From the NCBI GenBank assembly GCA_963823525.1, contig CAWGLW010000001.1:1-64000 (forward strand): 64,000 nucleotides of DNA, given 5' to 3'. This DNA is from CAWGLW01 sp963823525 (lineage in GTDB: Bacteria; Pseudomonadota; Gammaproteobacteria; Steroidobacterales; Steroidobacteraceae). Positions 53,169 to 62,639 of the stretch are shown here, in pieces (the stretch's first letter is position 1; each line of letters opens with the position of its first letter). Under the pieces are notes generated by a model. It ran no database searches. It was not told the DNA's origin and was given only the letters and a program-made list of their open reading frames with translations. A program made the position numbers and the translations under genes.

Positions 53169-53939
53169 TCAACCGCCGGCCGCAGCGGCCGTCTTGTTCG
53201 TCTTTTGGACGATTTCGACGAGTTCATCGGGCGTCAGGTAGCCACCGATGTACTCGCCCGTTGACGTGAAAATCGCTGGCGTGCCTTCCACGCCAAGATC
53301 GACGCCCATTTCGTACTGTTTCTTGATCGACGAGACGTCGCACTTGCCGCCGCCGAGCTTTTCGCCCCGCTTGGCGCGCGTCAGTGCGGCTTTGCGATCA
53401 CTGGCGCACCATACGGCTTCGGCCTGGCGCCAGGACTCGGTGCCGGGCCCGGTGCGCGGAAACATCATGTAGCGCACCGCGACGCCTGCCTTGTTCATCG
53501 CCTGCATCTGGCTGTGAAACTTCCGGCAGTAACCGCAATCAACGTCCGTGAACACGGTGATCGTCATGGTCGGGTCCGCCGGCGAAAAGGTGATCATATC
53601 CTTGGCCGGCAAAGCGCCGAGCGCCTTCGCACGGGCCCCATTGCGACGCGAAACCGTCAGATTTTTCTGCGTGGCCAGATCGTAAATACTTCCGGAAATC
53701 AGAAACTTGCCATCTTCGCTTACATAAGCGATCAAGCCGCCCATCGTGACTTCATACAGCCCCGGGATCGGTGTCGACGCGACATCGTTCGGGCTCGCGC
53801 CGTCGAGCTGAGATACCACTTTGGCGCGCACATCGGCCGGGACCGGGGTGTCCCGGGTGCCGCTTGCAGCGGAAGGCAGCGCAAGGCTGTAGCCACAGAT
53901 CGCAGCAAACAGGATGGGCAAGGCTCTGGTAATACGCAT
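53169..53939 (-). CDS. dsbC: Thiol:disulfide isomerase DsbC
   Basis: A 256-residue periplasmic disulfide isomerase. Signal peptide ends near PSAASG. N-terminal dimerisation part (IPGLYEVTMGGLIAYVSEDG) and thioredoxin-fold domain with CGYC active site and cis-Pro in GTPAIF. Next to xerD as in many gammaproteobacteria. Confidence 0.94.
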   Translation of the reverse strand: MRITRALPILFAAICGYSLALPSAASGTRDTPVPADVRAKVVSQLDGASPNDVASTPIPGLYEVTMGGLIAYVSEDGKFLISGSIYDLATQKNLTVSRRNGARAKALGALPAKDMITFSPADPTMTITVFTDVDCGYCRKFHSQMQAMNKAGVAVRYMMFPRTGPGTESWRQAEAVWCASDRKAALTRAKRGEKLGGGKCDVSSIKKQYEMGVDLGVEGTPAIFTSTGEYIGGYLTPDELVEIVQKTNKTAAAAGG

Positions 53940-54071
53940 TCGATCCGTTCCATATGCAGCGGGAATGACTGCTCAGGCTTCTCTGACAGCCTGCACGCCC
54001 GAGCGTTCAATCGCCCAAAGGCGGCCGAAGTCTAGCAGAGCCGCGGGGTCTGCCAACCGACGGTCGATGCT

Positions 54072-55019
54072 TCAGCCGCGCGGGTGGTGCTGGCCGTGCA
54101 TATCCTTGAGGCGCTCACGGGCCACGTGGGTGTAGATCTGCGTGGTCGACAGGTCGCTGTGACCGAGCAACATCTGCACGACCCGAAGGTCCGCCCCGTG
54201 ATTGAGCAAGTGCGTCGCAAACGCGTGTCGCAAGGTGTGAGGCGAAAGGTCCCTCTCGACGTTCGCCTTGCGCGCATAACGCTTGATAATGTGCCAGAAG
54301 GCCTGGCGGGTCATGTGATCCCCACGACGGGTTGGGAACAGGGAGTCTGTCTGGCGTTCGAGCAGAATCTCCGCGCGCGGTCCCTGCAGGAACTGCTGCA
54401 CCCACTCAACCGCCTCCTCACCGAGCGGAATCAGCCGCTCGCGGTCTCCCTTGCCGACGATGCGCAACACACCCTGGTTCAGGTTCACTTGTCCGATCGT
54501 GAGTGTGACCAGCTCGGAAACACGCAACCCCGTCGCATACAGGACTTCGAGCATGGTTCGGTCGCGATGCCCAAGCGGGTCACTCACGGTCGGAGCGGCC
54601 AGCAGGGCCTCGACTTCCTCCTCGGTGAGCGATTTTGGCAATGAACGCCCCACCTTGGGCATCGCGATCTGTGCGGTCGGATCCTCCGCGATCTGCCGCT
54701 CGCGCAACATGTAGCGGTAGAAACGACGAAAACTGGACAACTGCCGGGCAGTCGACCGCGGCCGGGCGCCAGCCTGGACCCGCGAGGCCATGAACGCCAG
54801 AACGTCGCCGCGGCGAGCAGCGACGAGATCGACATCGTGCTCATCGAGCCACCGCTCAAGCGCCGTCAGGTCGGCACGATAGGCCGACAGCGTGTTGGGC
54901 GACAAGCCGCGCTCCATCCACACGGCATCGAGAAACCGGTCGATCGGACCGGGCCCGTGCGCATTACCGCCACCGCGGTCGGATCGGGTAAGCACGCTGG
55001 ATTTGACTGCTGTACTCAT
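54072..55019 (-). CDS. xerD: Site-specific tyrosine recombinase XerD
   Basis: A 315-residue recombinase resolving chromosome dimers with XerC at dif. Catalytic residues visible: Arg in ATGLRVSEL, HTLRHAFATHL, and GHSDLSTTQIYTHV with the nucleophile Tyr. ATG 55019 chosen. Housekeeping, not a mobile-element integrase, judging by its place beside dsbC. Confidence 0.95.
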   Translation of the reverse strand: MSTAVKSSVLTRSDRGGGNAHGPGPIDRFLDAVWMERGLSPNTLSAYRADLTALERWLDEHDVDLVAARRGDVLAFMASRVQAGARPRSTARQLSSFRRFYRYMLRERQIAEDPTAQIAMPKVGRSLPKSLTEEEVEALLAAPTVSDPLGHRDRTMLEVLYATGLRVSELVTLTIGQVNLNQGVLRIVGKGDRERLIPLGEEAVEWVQQFLQGPRAEILLERQTDSLFPTRRGDHMTRQAFWHIIKRYARKANVERDLSPHTLRHAFATHLLNHGADLRVVQMLLGHSDLSTTQIYTHVARERLKDMHGQHHPRG

Positions 55020-55164
55020 GGCACCTCGATGATTCGTGTCGCGAAGTATGCGAGTCGAACCGAACATCGAACGTGACTGCCCTCACAGATCACCAGCCCC
55101 GTTAACATAACTGGATCCAGTTCACAGAATGCCCGGTGCGACCGGGCGCGCGTGACCGAAGAGG

Positions 55165-55899
55165 ATGCACTTGATAGCACGACTGCTGACGTGGATGCTG
55201 AGAGCCGTGTATGCGCTTTGTGCATTGAGCGCGTTCTGCGTGCTCTTTGTACTGGCGGCGACGGTCCTACTGATCACGCCCGGCCTGGACCGCAGACGCC
55301 GGCTGGTCCGCGGGTTTGCAAGGCTCAGTCTCGCGGTGCTTCTGATCCGCCTGAGCGTAAAGGGACTGGAATACCTGCCAGCCGGGTCCAGCATCGTCGT
55401 CGCCAATCATTCAAGTTACCTCGACGGGATCATTCTCAAGGCAGCGCTGCCGCCACGATATTCCTTTGTCATCAAGCGTGAAGCGGCCTCTACACCGGTG
55501 CTTGCGACCATTCTGAAACGCATCGGCTCCGAGTTCGTCGACCGCTCAGCCGAGGGCAGTCGACGGCGCGATGCCATGCGGGTGCTGCGCAAGGCACAGG
55601 CCGGACACTCCCTGGTTTTCTTTCCGGAGGGAACATTCGTGACCGAGCCCGGACTGAAACGTTTTCATGCCGGCGCATTCGTTGCCGCTGCGCGCGGCGA
55701 CCTGCCGGTAGTGCCAACCATCATCCTGGGCGCGCGCCGCGCCCTTCCCAATCGCGCGATTGTTCCGCGCCCGGGTACCGTCAGAGTCGAAATCCTCGCA
55801 CCATTGACACTGGCCGAGGTCGGCGGATCGGTCAACGCCCTGCGTGAGGCCTCGCGCACGCGGATTCTTGCGGGACTCGATGAGCCCGACGCCAGTTGA
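55165..55899 (+). CDS. 1-acyl-glycerol-3-phosphate acyltransferase (PlsC family)
   Basis: A 244-residue membrane enzyme with two N-terminal hydrophobic segments and the acyltransferase motifs NHSSYLD (HX4D) and FPEGTF. It acylates lysophosphatidic acid or a related lysolipid. Divergent from xerD across 145 bp; convergent with icmF. Confidence 0.88.
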   Translation: MHLIARLLTWMLRAVYALCALSAFCVLFVLAATVLLITPGLDRRRRLVRGFARLSLAVLLIRLSVKGLEYLPAGSSIVVANHSSYLDGIILKAALPPRYSFVIKREAASTPVLATILKRIGSEFVDRSAEGSRRRDAMRVLRKAQAGHSLVFFPEGTFVTEPGLKRFHAGAFVAAARGDLPVVPTIILGARRALPNRAIVPRPGTVRVEILAPLTLAEVGGSVNALREASRTRILAGLDEPDAS

Positions 55900-55932
55900 T
55901 CCGGCCAGCGCGGAATCTGTGCCGGGCAATGG

Positions 55933-58900
55933 CTACATATTTCGCCGGTACTGCCCGCCCACTTCGTAAAGCGCATGGGAAATGCTTCCGAGCGAGGCGC
56001 TCTTGACGGTCTCCATCAATTCGGCAAACACGTTGCCGCCATCAGCGGCAACCTGCTGCAGCCGGCGAAGCGCCCCCGGGTGACGCCCGGCGTTACGCGC
56101 GAGAAACGCGTTCACCGCCTTGACCTGGTCTCGCTTCTCCTGCTCCGTCGATCGAATCAACTCCGCCTTCAGGATCTCTTCCGAACCCTGTTCCGGGCCA
56201 AGAAAAGTGTTGACCCCGATGACCGGCAGGGAACCATCATGCTTTTTCGTCTCGTAGTACAGACTCTCATCCTGAATGCGGCTGCGCTGGTACATCGTCT
56301 CCATTGCACCGAGCACACCGCCTCGTTCTGAGAGGCGATCGAATTCCCGATAGACCGCCTCCTCGACCAGGTCGGTGAGCTCGTCGATGGCAAACGAACC
56401 CTGCCAGGGGTTCTGAATGTTATTGAGCCCCAGCTCCTTGTTGATGATCAGCTGGATGGCCACGGCCCGGCGCACCGACTCCTCGGTCGGCGTTGTGATT
56501 GCCTCGTCATAGGCGTTGGTGTGCAGGCTGTTGCAATTGTCGAACAATGCATAGAGCGCCTGCAGCGTCGTGCGCGTGTCGTTGAACTGAATCTCGCGCG
56601 CGTGCAGGCTGCGACCGGAGGTTTGTATGTGGTACTTGAGCATCTGCGACCGCGGCCCGGCGCGATACAGATCACGCATTGCGCGCGCCCAGATGCGGCG
56701 CGCCACACGGCCGATCACGGCGTACTCGGGGTCCATGCCGTTGGAAAAGAAGAATGACAGGTTCGGTGCGAAATCGTCTATCCGCATCCCGCGCGCAAGG
56801 TAGTACTCGACGATGGTGAAGCCATTGGCGAGGGTGAAGGCGAGCTGCGAGATCGGATTCGCTCCGGCTTCGGCGATGTGGTAGCCGGAAATCGAAACCG
56901 AATAAAAGTTTCGGACGTTTTCCCTGGTAAAAAATGCCTGTACGTCACCCATCATTCGCAACGCGAACTCGGTCGAGAATATGCAGGTGTTCTGTGCCTG
57001 GTCTTCCTTGAGTATGTCGGCCTGAACCGTGCCTCGGACCTGCGTGAGCGCTTCGGCGCGGAGGCGCTGGTAGGTCTCGGCATCAAGCAACTCATCACCC
57101 GTGACGCCAAGCATGCCGAGACCGGATCCGTCGTGCCCTTCCGGTAGTTCACCGATGTAGTGCGGCCGTTCGCGCCCCTCGTAAAGCGCTGCGATCTTCT
57201 TCTGCGCATCTTCCCAGCCCCCGGTCTCGCGCAGGTACCGCTCGACCCGCTGGTCAACGGCGGTGTTCATGAACATCGCAAGGATCATCGGCGCCGGTCC
57301 GTTAATCGTCATCGACACCGATGTGGTCGGCGCACACAGGTCGAAGCCGGAGTAGAGCTTCTTCATGTCATCCAGCGTCGCAATGGAGACGCCTGAATTG
57401 CCGATGCGCCCATAAATATCGGGCCGGTCGTTCGGGTCCTCGCCGTACAGCGTCGTCGAGTCAAACGCGGTCGACAGCCTCGCTGCGCCATGCCCGGCCG
57501 CCAGGTAATGGAAACGACGGTTGGTGCGCTCAGGCCCCCCCTCGCCCGCGAACATCCGCGTGGGGTCCTCTTCGGTGCGCCGATACGGATACACGCCAGC
57601 CGTATAGGGGTAATGCCCGGGCAGGTTCTCCTTCATCAGGTAAATGAGCAGCTCGCCCCAGTCGTGGTATTTCGGTACCGCGAGTTTCGGCACCTTGTTG
57701 TGGCTGAGGGTCTCCGTGTAATTCTCGCCACGAATCTCCCGCCCGCGCACCTTGTAGCTGTACTTCTCCCCGGTCGCCGATCGGACCATGGCTGGCCAGC
57801 CACGAAGCAACTCCAGGCCCTCCGCGCCAACCGCGTCGAGCGCATCGTTGTATGCCTCGCGCAGGCGGTCCTGCGCAACATCGTCGGCCTGAGCCACGTT
57901 CGACGGGGAAAAGCGATGCAAAGGCTCAGGAAGTACCGGCTCGTCCAGCGTACGCAGCGCTTCGTACAGACTGTGCGCCCTGCTTGCCGCTTCGGCGCGA
58001 TGCTGCAGGTCCTCGGCGGCGCGCCGGCCGTTGGAGGCAATCTCGGCAAGGTAGCGTGCCCGATCCGCCGGCACCAGCGCAGTCCGATCGACGAGTTCGA
58101 TCGGGCCCGGATGCTCCACGATCCAGCGCGGCGGCTCCTCCGCACGAAGTGCATCGAGCTTTGCGCACAGCGCCACGAACAGCCGATTGACGCCAGGGTC
58201 GTTGAAGCGGCTCGCGATCGTTGGAAACACCGGCACGTCGGCGTCATCGACCGGCACCGCGCTGTGGTGATTGCGGCGCCACTGCTTTCGCACGTCTCGC
58301 AGCGCATCCTCCGCGCCGCGTTTCTCAAACTTGTTCAGTGCGATCAGCTCCGCGTAGTCCAGCATGTCGATTTTCTCGAGCTGGCTTGCCGCGCCATATT
58401 CACTGGTCATCACGTAAAGCGGCACATCCACAACGTCGACGATCTCGGAGTCGCTCTGGCCGATACCCGCGGTTTCCACGACGATCAGGTCGAACCCTGC
58501 GTACTTCAGCAGGTTGACGACATCCGCCAGGACCGCGCTGGTGGAGAGATTCTGCCGGCGAGTAGCCAGCGAGCGCATGAAGACCTGCGGGTTGGCCAGT
58601 GCATTCATGCGAATGCGATCGCCCAGCAGTGCACCGCCGCTGCGCCGGCGGGTGGGATCCATCGCTACGACTGCGACATTGCGATCCGGGAAAGCGCGCA
58701 CGAATCGCATGAGCAATTCGTCCGTGAGACTGGATTTGCCGGCGCCCCCGGTGCCGGTAATGCCGAGCACCGGCGCCGTGTGCGCTGCCCGCCCGGCGGC
58801 CTTGCGCAGGGTCTCGCGCAGTCCCTCCGAATTGTCGCCCCGCTCGAGTTCAGTAATCGTCCGGGCGATCTGCGCATGATCGCGCGGGCCCATCGGCCTG

Positions 58901-59376
58901 AAATCAAAATCGGGCCGCGGCTGCCTGCGCACCCGATCGATGACGTCGGCGATCATGCCCTCGAGCCCGAATCGGCGGCCATCCTCCGGGGTATAGATGC
59001 GCTCGACACCGTAGGCCTGCAGATCTTCAATTTCCTGAGGCGCGATGGTCCCGCCACCGCCAACAATGACGCGAATGTGCCCGGCGCCCGCCTCGCGCAA
59101 CATGTCCACCATGTAACGGAAGTACTCTTCGTGCCCGCCCTGGTAGGAACTGCAGGCGATGCCATCGGCATCTTCCTGAAGCGCCGCGCGCACGATGTCG
59201 GCGACACTTCGATTATGTCCGAGGTGCACGACTTCAGCGCCCTGCGACTGCAGCAGGCGCCGGATGATATTGATCGCGGCGTCGTGACCGTCAAACAGGG
59301 ACGCCGCACTGACAAAACGCAGCGGATGCTGCTCGGCGCTCGCCGGCGGCGCGGCACGCTGTGCTGTAGTACTCAT
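55933..59376 (-). CDS. icmF: Fused acyl-CoA mutase IcmF (B12 domain + G-protein chaperone + mutase)
   Basis: A 1147-residue cobalamin-dependent mutase with three parts in one chain. The N-terminal B12-binding domain has DGHDAA with His31 as cobalt ligand. The MeaB-like GTPase has a P-loop GTGGAGKS at 208-215. The mutase TIM barrel lies in the C-terminal half. In EDQAQNTCIF a Gln stands where methylmalonyl-CoA mutase has the Arg that holds the substrate carboxylate, so an isobutyryl-CoA-type substrate is favoured. VYPYRR has Tyr where I expect Phe in many IcmFs, hinting at a variant pocket. I chose ATG 59376; the frame runs to 59676. Divergent from the thiolase operon, fitting valine/isoleucine or branched-acid breakdown. 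Confidence 0.9.
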   Translation of the reverse strand: MSTTAQRAAPPASAEQHPLRFVSAASLFDGHDAAINIIRRLLQSQGAEVVHLGHNRSVADIVRAALQEDADGIACSSYQGGHEEYFRYMVDMLREAGAGHIRVIVGGGGTIAPQEIEDLQAYGVERIYTPEDGRRFGLEGMIADVIDRVRRQPRPDFDFRPMGPRDHAQIARTITELERGDNSEGLRETLRKAAGRAAHTAPVLGITGTGGAGKSSLTDELLMRFVRAFPDRNVAVVAMDPTRRRSGGALLGDRIRMNALANPQVFMRSLATRRQNLSTSAVLADVVNLLKYAGFDLIVVETAGIGQSDSEIVDVVDVPLYVMTSEYGAASQLEKIDMLDYAELIALNKFEKRGAEDALRDVRKQWRRNHHSAVPVDDADVPVFPTIASRFNDPGVNRLFVALCAKLDALRAEEPPRWIVEHPGPIELVDRTALVPADRARYLAEIASNGRRAAEDLQHRAEAASRAHSLYEALRTLDEPVLPEPLHRFSPSNVAQADDVAQDRLREAYNDALDAVGAEGLELLRGWPAMVRSATGEKYSYKVRGREIRGENYTETLSHNKVPKLAVPKYHDWGELLIYLMKENLPGHYPYTAGVYPYRRTEEDPTRMFAGEGGPERTNRRFHYLAAGHGAARLSTAFDSTTLYGEDPNDRPDIYGRIGNSGVSIATLDDMKKLYSGFDLCAPTTSVSMTINGPAPMILAMFMNTAVDQRVERYLRETGGWEDAQKKIAALYEGRERPHYIGELPEGHDGSGLGMLGVTGDELLDAETYQRLRAEALTQVRGTVQADILKEDQAQNTCIFSTEFALRMMGDVQAFFTRENVRNFYSVSISGYHIAEAGANPISQLAFTLANGFTIVEYYLARGMRIDDFAPNLSFFFSNGMDPEYAVIGRVARRIWARAMRDLYRAGPRSQMLKYHIQTSGRSLHAREIQFNDTRTTLQALYALFDNCNSLHTNAYDEAITTPTEESVRRAVAIQLIINKELGLNNIQNPWQGSFAIDELTDLVEEAVYREFDRLSERGGVLGAMETMYQRSRIQDESLYYETKKHDGSLPVIGVNTFLGPEQGSEEILKAELIRSTEQEKRDQVKAVNAFLARNAGRHPGALRRLQQVAADGGNVFAELMETVKSASLGSISHALYEVGGQYRRNM

Positions 59377-59624
59377 GTCGCTGCACCTTTGAGCCACCCT
59401 GGCGGCGGCCGAAAAACAAGAAATACTGACGCTTTCAAGTCTAGCAGTGGCTTGTTCAACCCGCACGGCAGCCCGTTCCCGTCTCCCGAAGCGCGATAAG
59501 GCATTGAATTCAGTATGGCGATCGTGCGTTGCAACGGGGCAGATCCCCTTCTCTTGCACCGCAAAAACTTGCCGGCGTAGACTCCGGTGTTCAGCCAGCC
59601 ATTCATCTCCGGGGAGCCAGCCAG

Positions 59625-60806
59625 ATGAGCGAACAACCAGTAATCGTGGCGGCTCGCCGCACGCCGATCGGTTCATTCCAGGGCGTGCTGACCCCGGTCA
59701 CGGCACCGCAGCTCGGTGCCGCCGCGGCCAGCGCTGCGCTCGCCGACGCCGGCGCCCTGGCCGGCGCGGTCGAAGAAGTCATCTTTGGCTGTGTGCTGCC
59801 GGCCGGCCTCGGGCAGGCGCCGGCTCGCCAGGCGGCACTGGCGGCAGGGCTGGCGACCAGCGTACCCGCGACGACGGTGAACAAGATGTGCGGCTCCGGC
59901 ATGATGGCCGTGATGATCGGCGCCGACATGATCCGCGCCGGTCAGGCCCACGTCGTGCTGGCCGGCGGGCTCGAGTCGATGACCAACGCGCCTTACCTGC
60001 TGCCCAAGGCACGATCAGGCTACCGGATGGGGCATGGTGAGATTCACGATCACATGTTCCTCGATGGGCTGCAGAGTCCCTGGGACGGACAGGCCATGGG
60101 CTGTTTTGCCGACGCAACGGCCAGAAAATATGGCTTTTCCCGCGAAGACCAGGATGCGTTTGCAGCCGAGTCCGTGCGCCGTGCGCTGCGCGCTGTCAAC
60201 GACGGTGACTTCATCGAAGAAATCTCCCCGGTGTTGATCAAGACCCGCAAAGGCGAAACCACCGTCAGTCAGGACGAAACCCCGTTCGCGCTGGATATCA
60301 GCAAGATACCGACGCTTCGACCCGCGTTCAGTAAGGACGGCACCGTCACGGCCGCCTCGTCATCATCAATCTCCGACGGTGCCGCGGTGGTGATCGCCAC
60401 CACGGTGGCCGCGGCCGAGGCACAGGGCGTCAAGCCACTGGCACGCATTGTCGCCTATGCCAGCCACGCCCAGGCGCCGGAGTGGTTTACGACCGCACCG
60501 GCACCGGCGATTCAGAAGACGCTCGATGCCGCAGGCTGGAGTACCTCCGACGTGGATCTTTATGAAATAAACGAGGCCTTCGCCTGCGTCGCGATGGCGG
60601 CCATGCGCGACCTGGGCCTCGATCATGCGCGTGTGAACATCAACGGCGGAGCCGTCGCGCTGGGGCACCCGATCGGGGCGACCGGGGCCCGGCTGCTGGT
60701 GACGCTGGTCCATGCACTGCGCCGGCGTGGATTGCGCCGCGGCATTGCATCGCAGTGCATCGGTGGTGGCGAAGCCACCGCGATGGCCATCGAGTTGATC
60801 GACTGA
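59625..60806 (+). CDS. Acetyl-CoA acyltransferase (thiolase)
   Basis: A 393-residue thiolase. Catalytic Cys in NKMCGSGM, His in GHPIGATG, and second Cys in CIGGGEA. ATG 59625 with GGGGAG upstream. It begins a + strand operon of beta-oxidation-type genes divergent from icmF across 248 bp. It may cleave 2-methylacetoacetyl-CoA or 3-ketoacyl-CoA; exact substrate not visible. Confidence 0.92.
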   Translation: MSEQPVIVAARRTPIGSFQGVLTPVTAPQLGAAAASAALADAGALAGAVEEVIFGCVLPAGLGQAPARQAALAAGLATSVPATTVNKMCGSGMMAVMIGADMIRAGQAHVVLAGGLESMTNAPYLLPKARSGYRMGHGEIHDHMFLDGLQSPWDGQAMGCFADATARKYGFSREDQDAFAAESVRRALRAVNDGDFIEEISPVLIKTRKGETTVSQDETPFALDISKIPTLRPAFSKDGTVTAASSSSISDGAAVVIATTVAAAEAQGVKPLARIVAYASHAQAPEWFTTAPAPAIQKTLDAAGWSTSDVDLYEINEAFACVAMAAMRDLGLDHARVNINGGAVALGHPIGATGARLLVTLVHALRRRGLRRGIASQCIGGGEATAMAIELID

Positions 60807-60838
60807 CCGCACTTCGACCGATACACAAGGATTGACAC

Positions 60839-61600
60839 ATGCAGATCAAAGACAAGGTGGTCGTCGTTACGGGCGGCGCACGGGGCATCGGCAAGGCGAT
60901 TGCGACAGCCTTCGCGGGCAGGGGCGCCGACATCGCGCTCATCGATCTCGGCCCGGCCGATCTCGATGCGGCTCGCAAGGACGTCGAGGGTCACGGGGGA
61001 AGGGCCCGCACCTATATCGCGAATGTCGCAAAGGAAGACCAGGTCATCGCTGCGCTCGACCAGGTGGTATCCGACTTCGGACGACTCGACGTCCTCGTAA
61101 ACAATGCGGGCATCATCAAAGACGGCCTGCTGGTCAAGTTCAAGGATGGAGCCATGGTCGGCAAGATGGGGCTCGACCAGTGGCAGGCGGTCATCGACGT
61201 CAACCTGACAGGCGTGTTCCTCAGTGGCCGGGAAGCCGCAGAGCGGATGATCAAGCTGGGCAACGGGGGACTGATCGTGAATATCGCGAGCATCTCCAAG
61301 GCCGGCAATCCTGGACAGAGCAACTATTCGGCCGCCAAGGCCGGGGTCACGGCGATGGCCGTGGTGTGGGCCCGTGAACTCGCGCGCTACGGGATCCGCG
61401 CTGCCTCAATTGCCCCTGGCTTTACAGCCACGGACCTGCTGACCGGAATGCCACCCGAGATGCTCGAAAAGGTCACGGCGCCGATCCCGCTCAAGCGCCT
61501 GGGCCTTCCTGAGGAAGTCGCACAGGCAGCGGTCTTCATCGCTGAGAACGACTACTTCACCGGACGCAGTATCGACCTGGATGGCGGAATGAGGCTCTGA
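60839..61600 (+). CDS. Short-chain dehydrogenase/reductase (FabG-like)
   Basis: A 253-residue NAD(P)-dependent oxidoreductase: TGGARGIGKA cofactor loop, NNAG, and YSAAK active site. 32 bp after the thiolase. Probably a 3-hydroxyacyl-CoA dehydrogenase or 3-ketoacyl reductase of the same pathway. Two bp before the next dehydrogenase. Confidence 0.88.
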   Translation: MQIKDKVVVVTGGARGIGKAIATAFAGRGADIALIDLGPADLDAARKDVEGHGGRARTYIANVAKEDQVIAALDQVVSDFGRLDVLVNNAGIIKDGLLVKFKDGAMVGKMGLDQWQAVIDVNLTGVFLSGREAAERMIKLGNGGLIVNIASISKAGNPGQSNYSAAKAGVTAMAVVWARELARYGIRAASIAPGFTATDLLTGMPPEMLEKVTAPIPLKRLGLPEEVAQAAVFIAENDYFTGRSIDLDGGMRL

Positions 61601-61602
61601 CC

Positions 61603-62370
61603 ATGCAACTGGACAGGACACGGGCGATTATCTCCGGTGGAGCCTCGGGCCTTGGCCTGGCAGTTGCCGAGTGCATCGTGGCCGCGGGCGGCCAGGCTGC
61701 GCTGCTCGACGTTAACGAGACGACGGGCCGGGCGGCCGAGACGGCCCTCGGAGGGCGGGCAAAGTTCATTGCCACGGACGTGACCTCCGAAGACGCTGTG
61801 AACGCGGCTGTTGCAAGCGCCGCTCAGGAATTGGGTGGTCTTGACGTGGCCGTGAACTGTGCCGGTGTCGGTTGGCCAAAGCGTCTCGTTGGCAAGGAAG
61901 GCCCCATGCCCGGGGAGTTCTTTCGCAAGGTCATCGAGATCAACCTGGTCGGCACCTTGCTGGTCTGCAAGGCGGCGGCCGTGGAAATGCAGAAGAACGT
62001 CCCGAACGGTGAGGGTGAGCGCGGCGTCATTATCATGACCGCGTCCGTCGCCGCCTTCGACGGCCAGATCGGGCAGGTCGCTTACGCGGCCTCGAAAGGC
62101 GGAGTGGTCGGCATGACGCTGCCCATGGCGCGCGACCTGTCGAGTTCGGGCATTCGCGTCGTGACCGTTGCGCCGGGACTCTTCCTGACACCGATGATGG
62201 CCGCACTGCCGGTAGAAGCGCAGGATTCACTCGGAAAGCAGGTGCCCTTTCCGCCCCGGCTGGGGCACCCTCCCGAGTACGCCTCGCTGGTCCGCCAGAT
62301 TATCGAGAACCCGATGCTGAACGGCGAGACCATACGGCTCGACGGCGCGATCCGCATGGCACCGCGCTGA
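61603..62370 (+). CDS. 3-hydroxyacyl-CoA dehydrogenase of the HSD10 type
   Basis: A 255-residue short-chain dehydrogenase: SGGASGLG, NCAG, YAASK. The stretches KRLVGKEGPM and PGLFLTPMMAALP match the type II / HSD17B10-like enzymes that oxidise 2-methyl-3-hydroxybutyryl-CoA in isoleucine breakdown. The context with thiolase and ETF-QO agrees. Confidence 0.85.
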   Translation: MQLDRTRAIISGGASGLGLAVAECIVAAGGQAALLDVNETTGRAAETALGGRAKFIATDVTSEDAVNAAVASAAQELGGLDVAVNCAGVGWPKRLVGKEGPMPGEFFRKVIEINLVGTLLVCKAAAVEMQKNVPNGEGERGVIIMTASVAAFDGQIGQVAYAASKGGVVGMTLPMARDLSSSGIRVVTVAPGLFLTPMMAALPVEAQDSLGKQVPFPPRLGHPPEYASLVRQIIENPMLNGETIRLDGAIRMAPR

Positions 62371-62639
62371 GTATGTTTGCCTGACACGAGGATCACTATC
62401 AGGATCGGCCGCTGAACCCCGCGAAAGTGCAGCGAACATCGGCTGCATTGCCGGCCCTTGCAGTTCGGATCAGTCACGCGGGCATCTGTGACAGCGGACA
62501 TCGCGGCGTCATGCTTGTCGGTTTCACTCGCTAAGCCAGGCTGAAGCGCAGTAACGCAGGCAGGCGTCTGACGCAGGATGCCCCGACACGCTAGAATTCG
62601 GATGGCAAACTCAAGGCTCCAAAAGGCAGGTGCGCTGTT

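Noticed and set aside
52105..55019. tRNA-Leu and XerD as sign of an integrated element
   Set aside because: No repeated tRNA 3' end, no phage or ICE genes between them; xerD is in its usual housekeeping place beside dsbC.
57490..59499. 669-codon + strand frame opposite icmF
   Set aside because: Antisense shadow of a strongly supported gene in high-GC DNA; Arg/His/Pro-rich composition with no domain.
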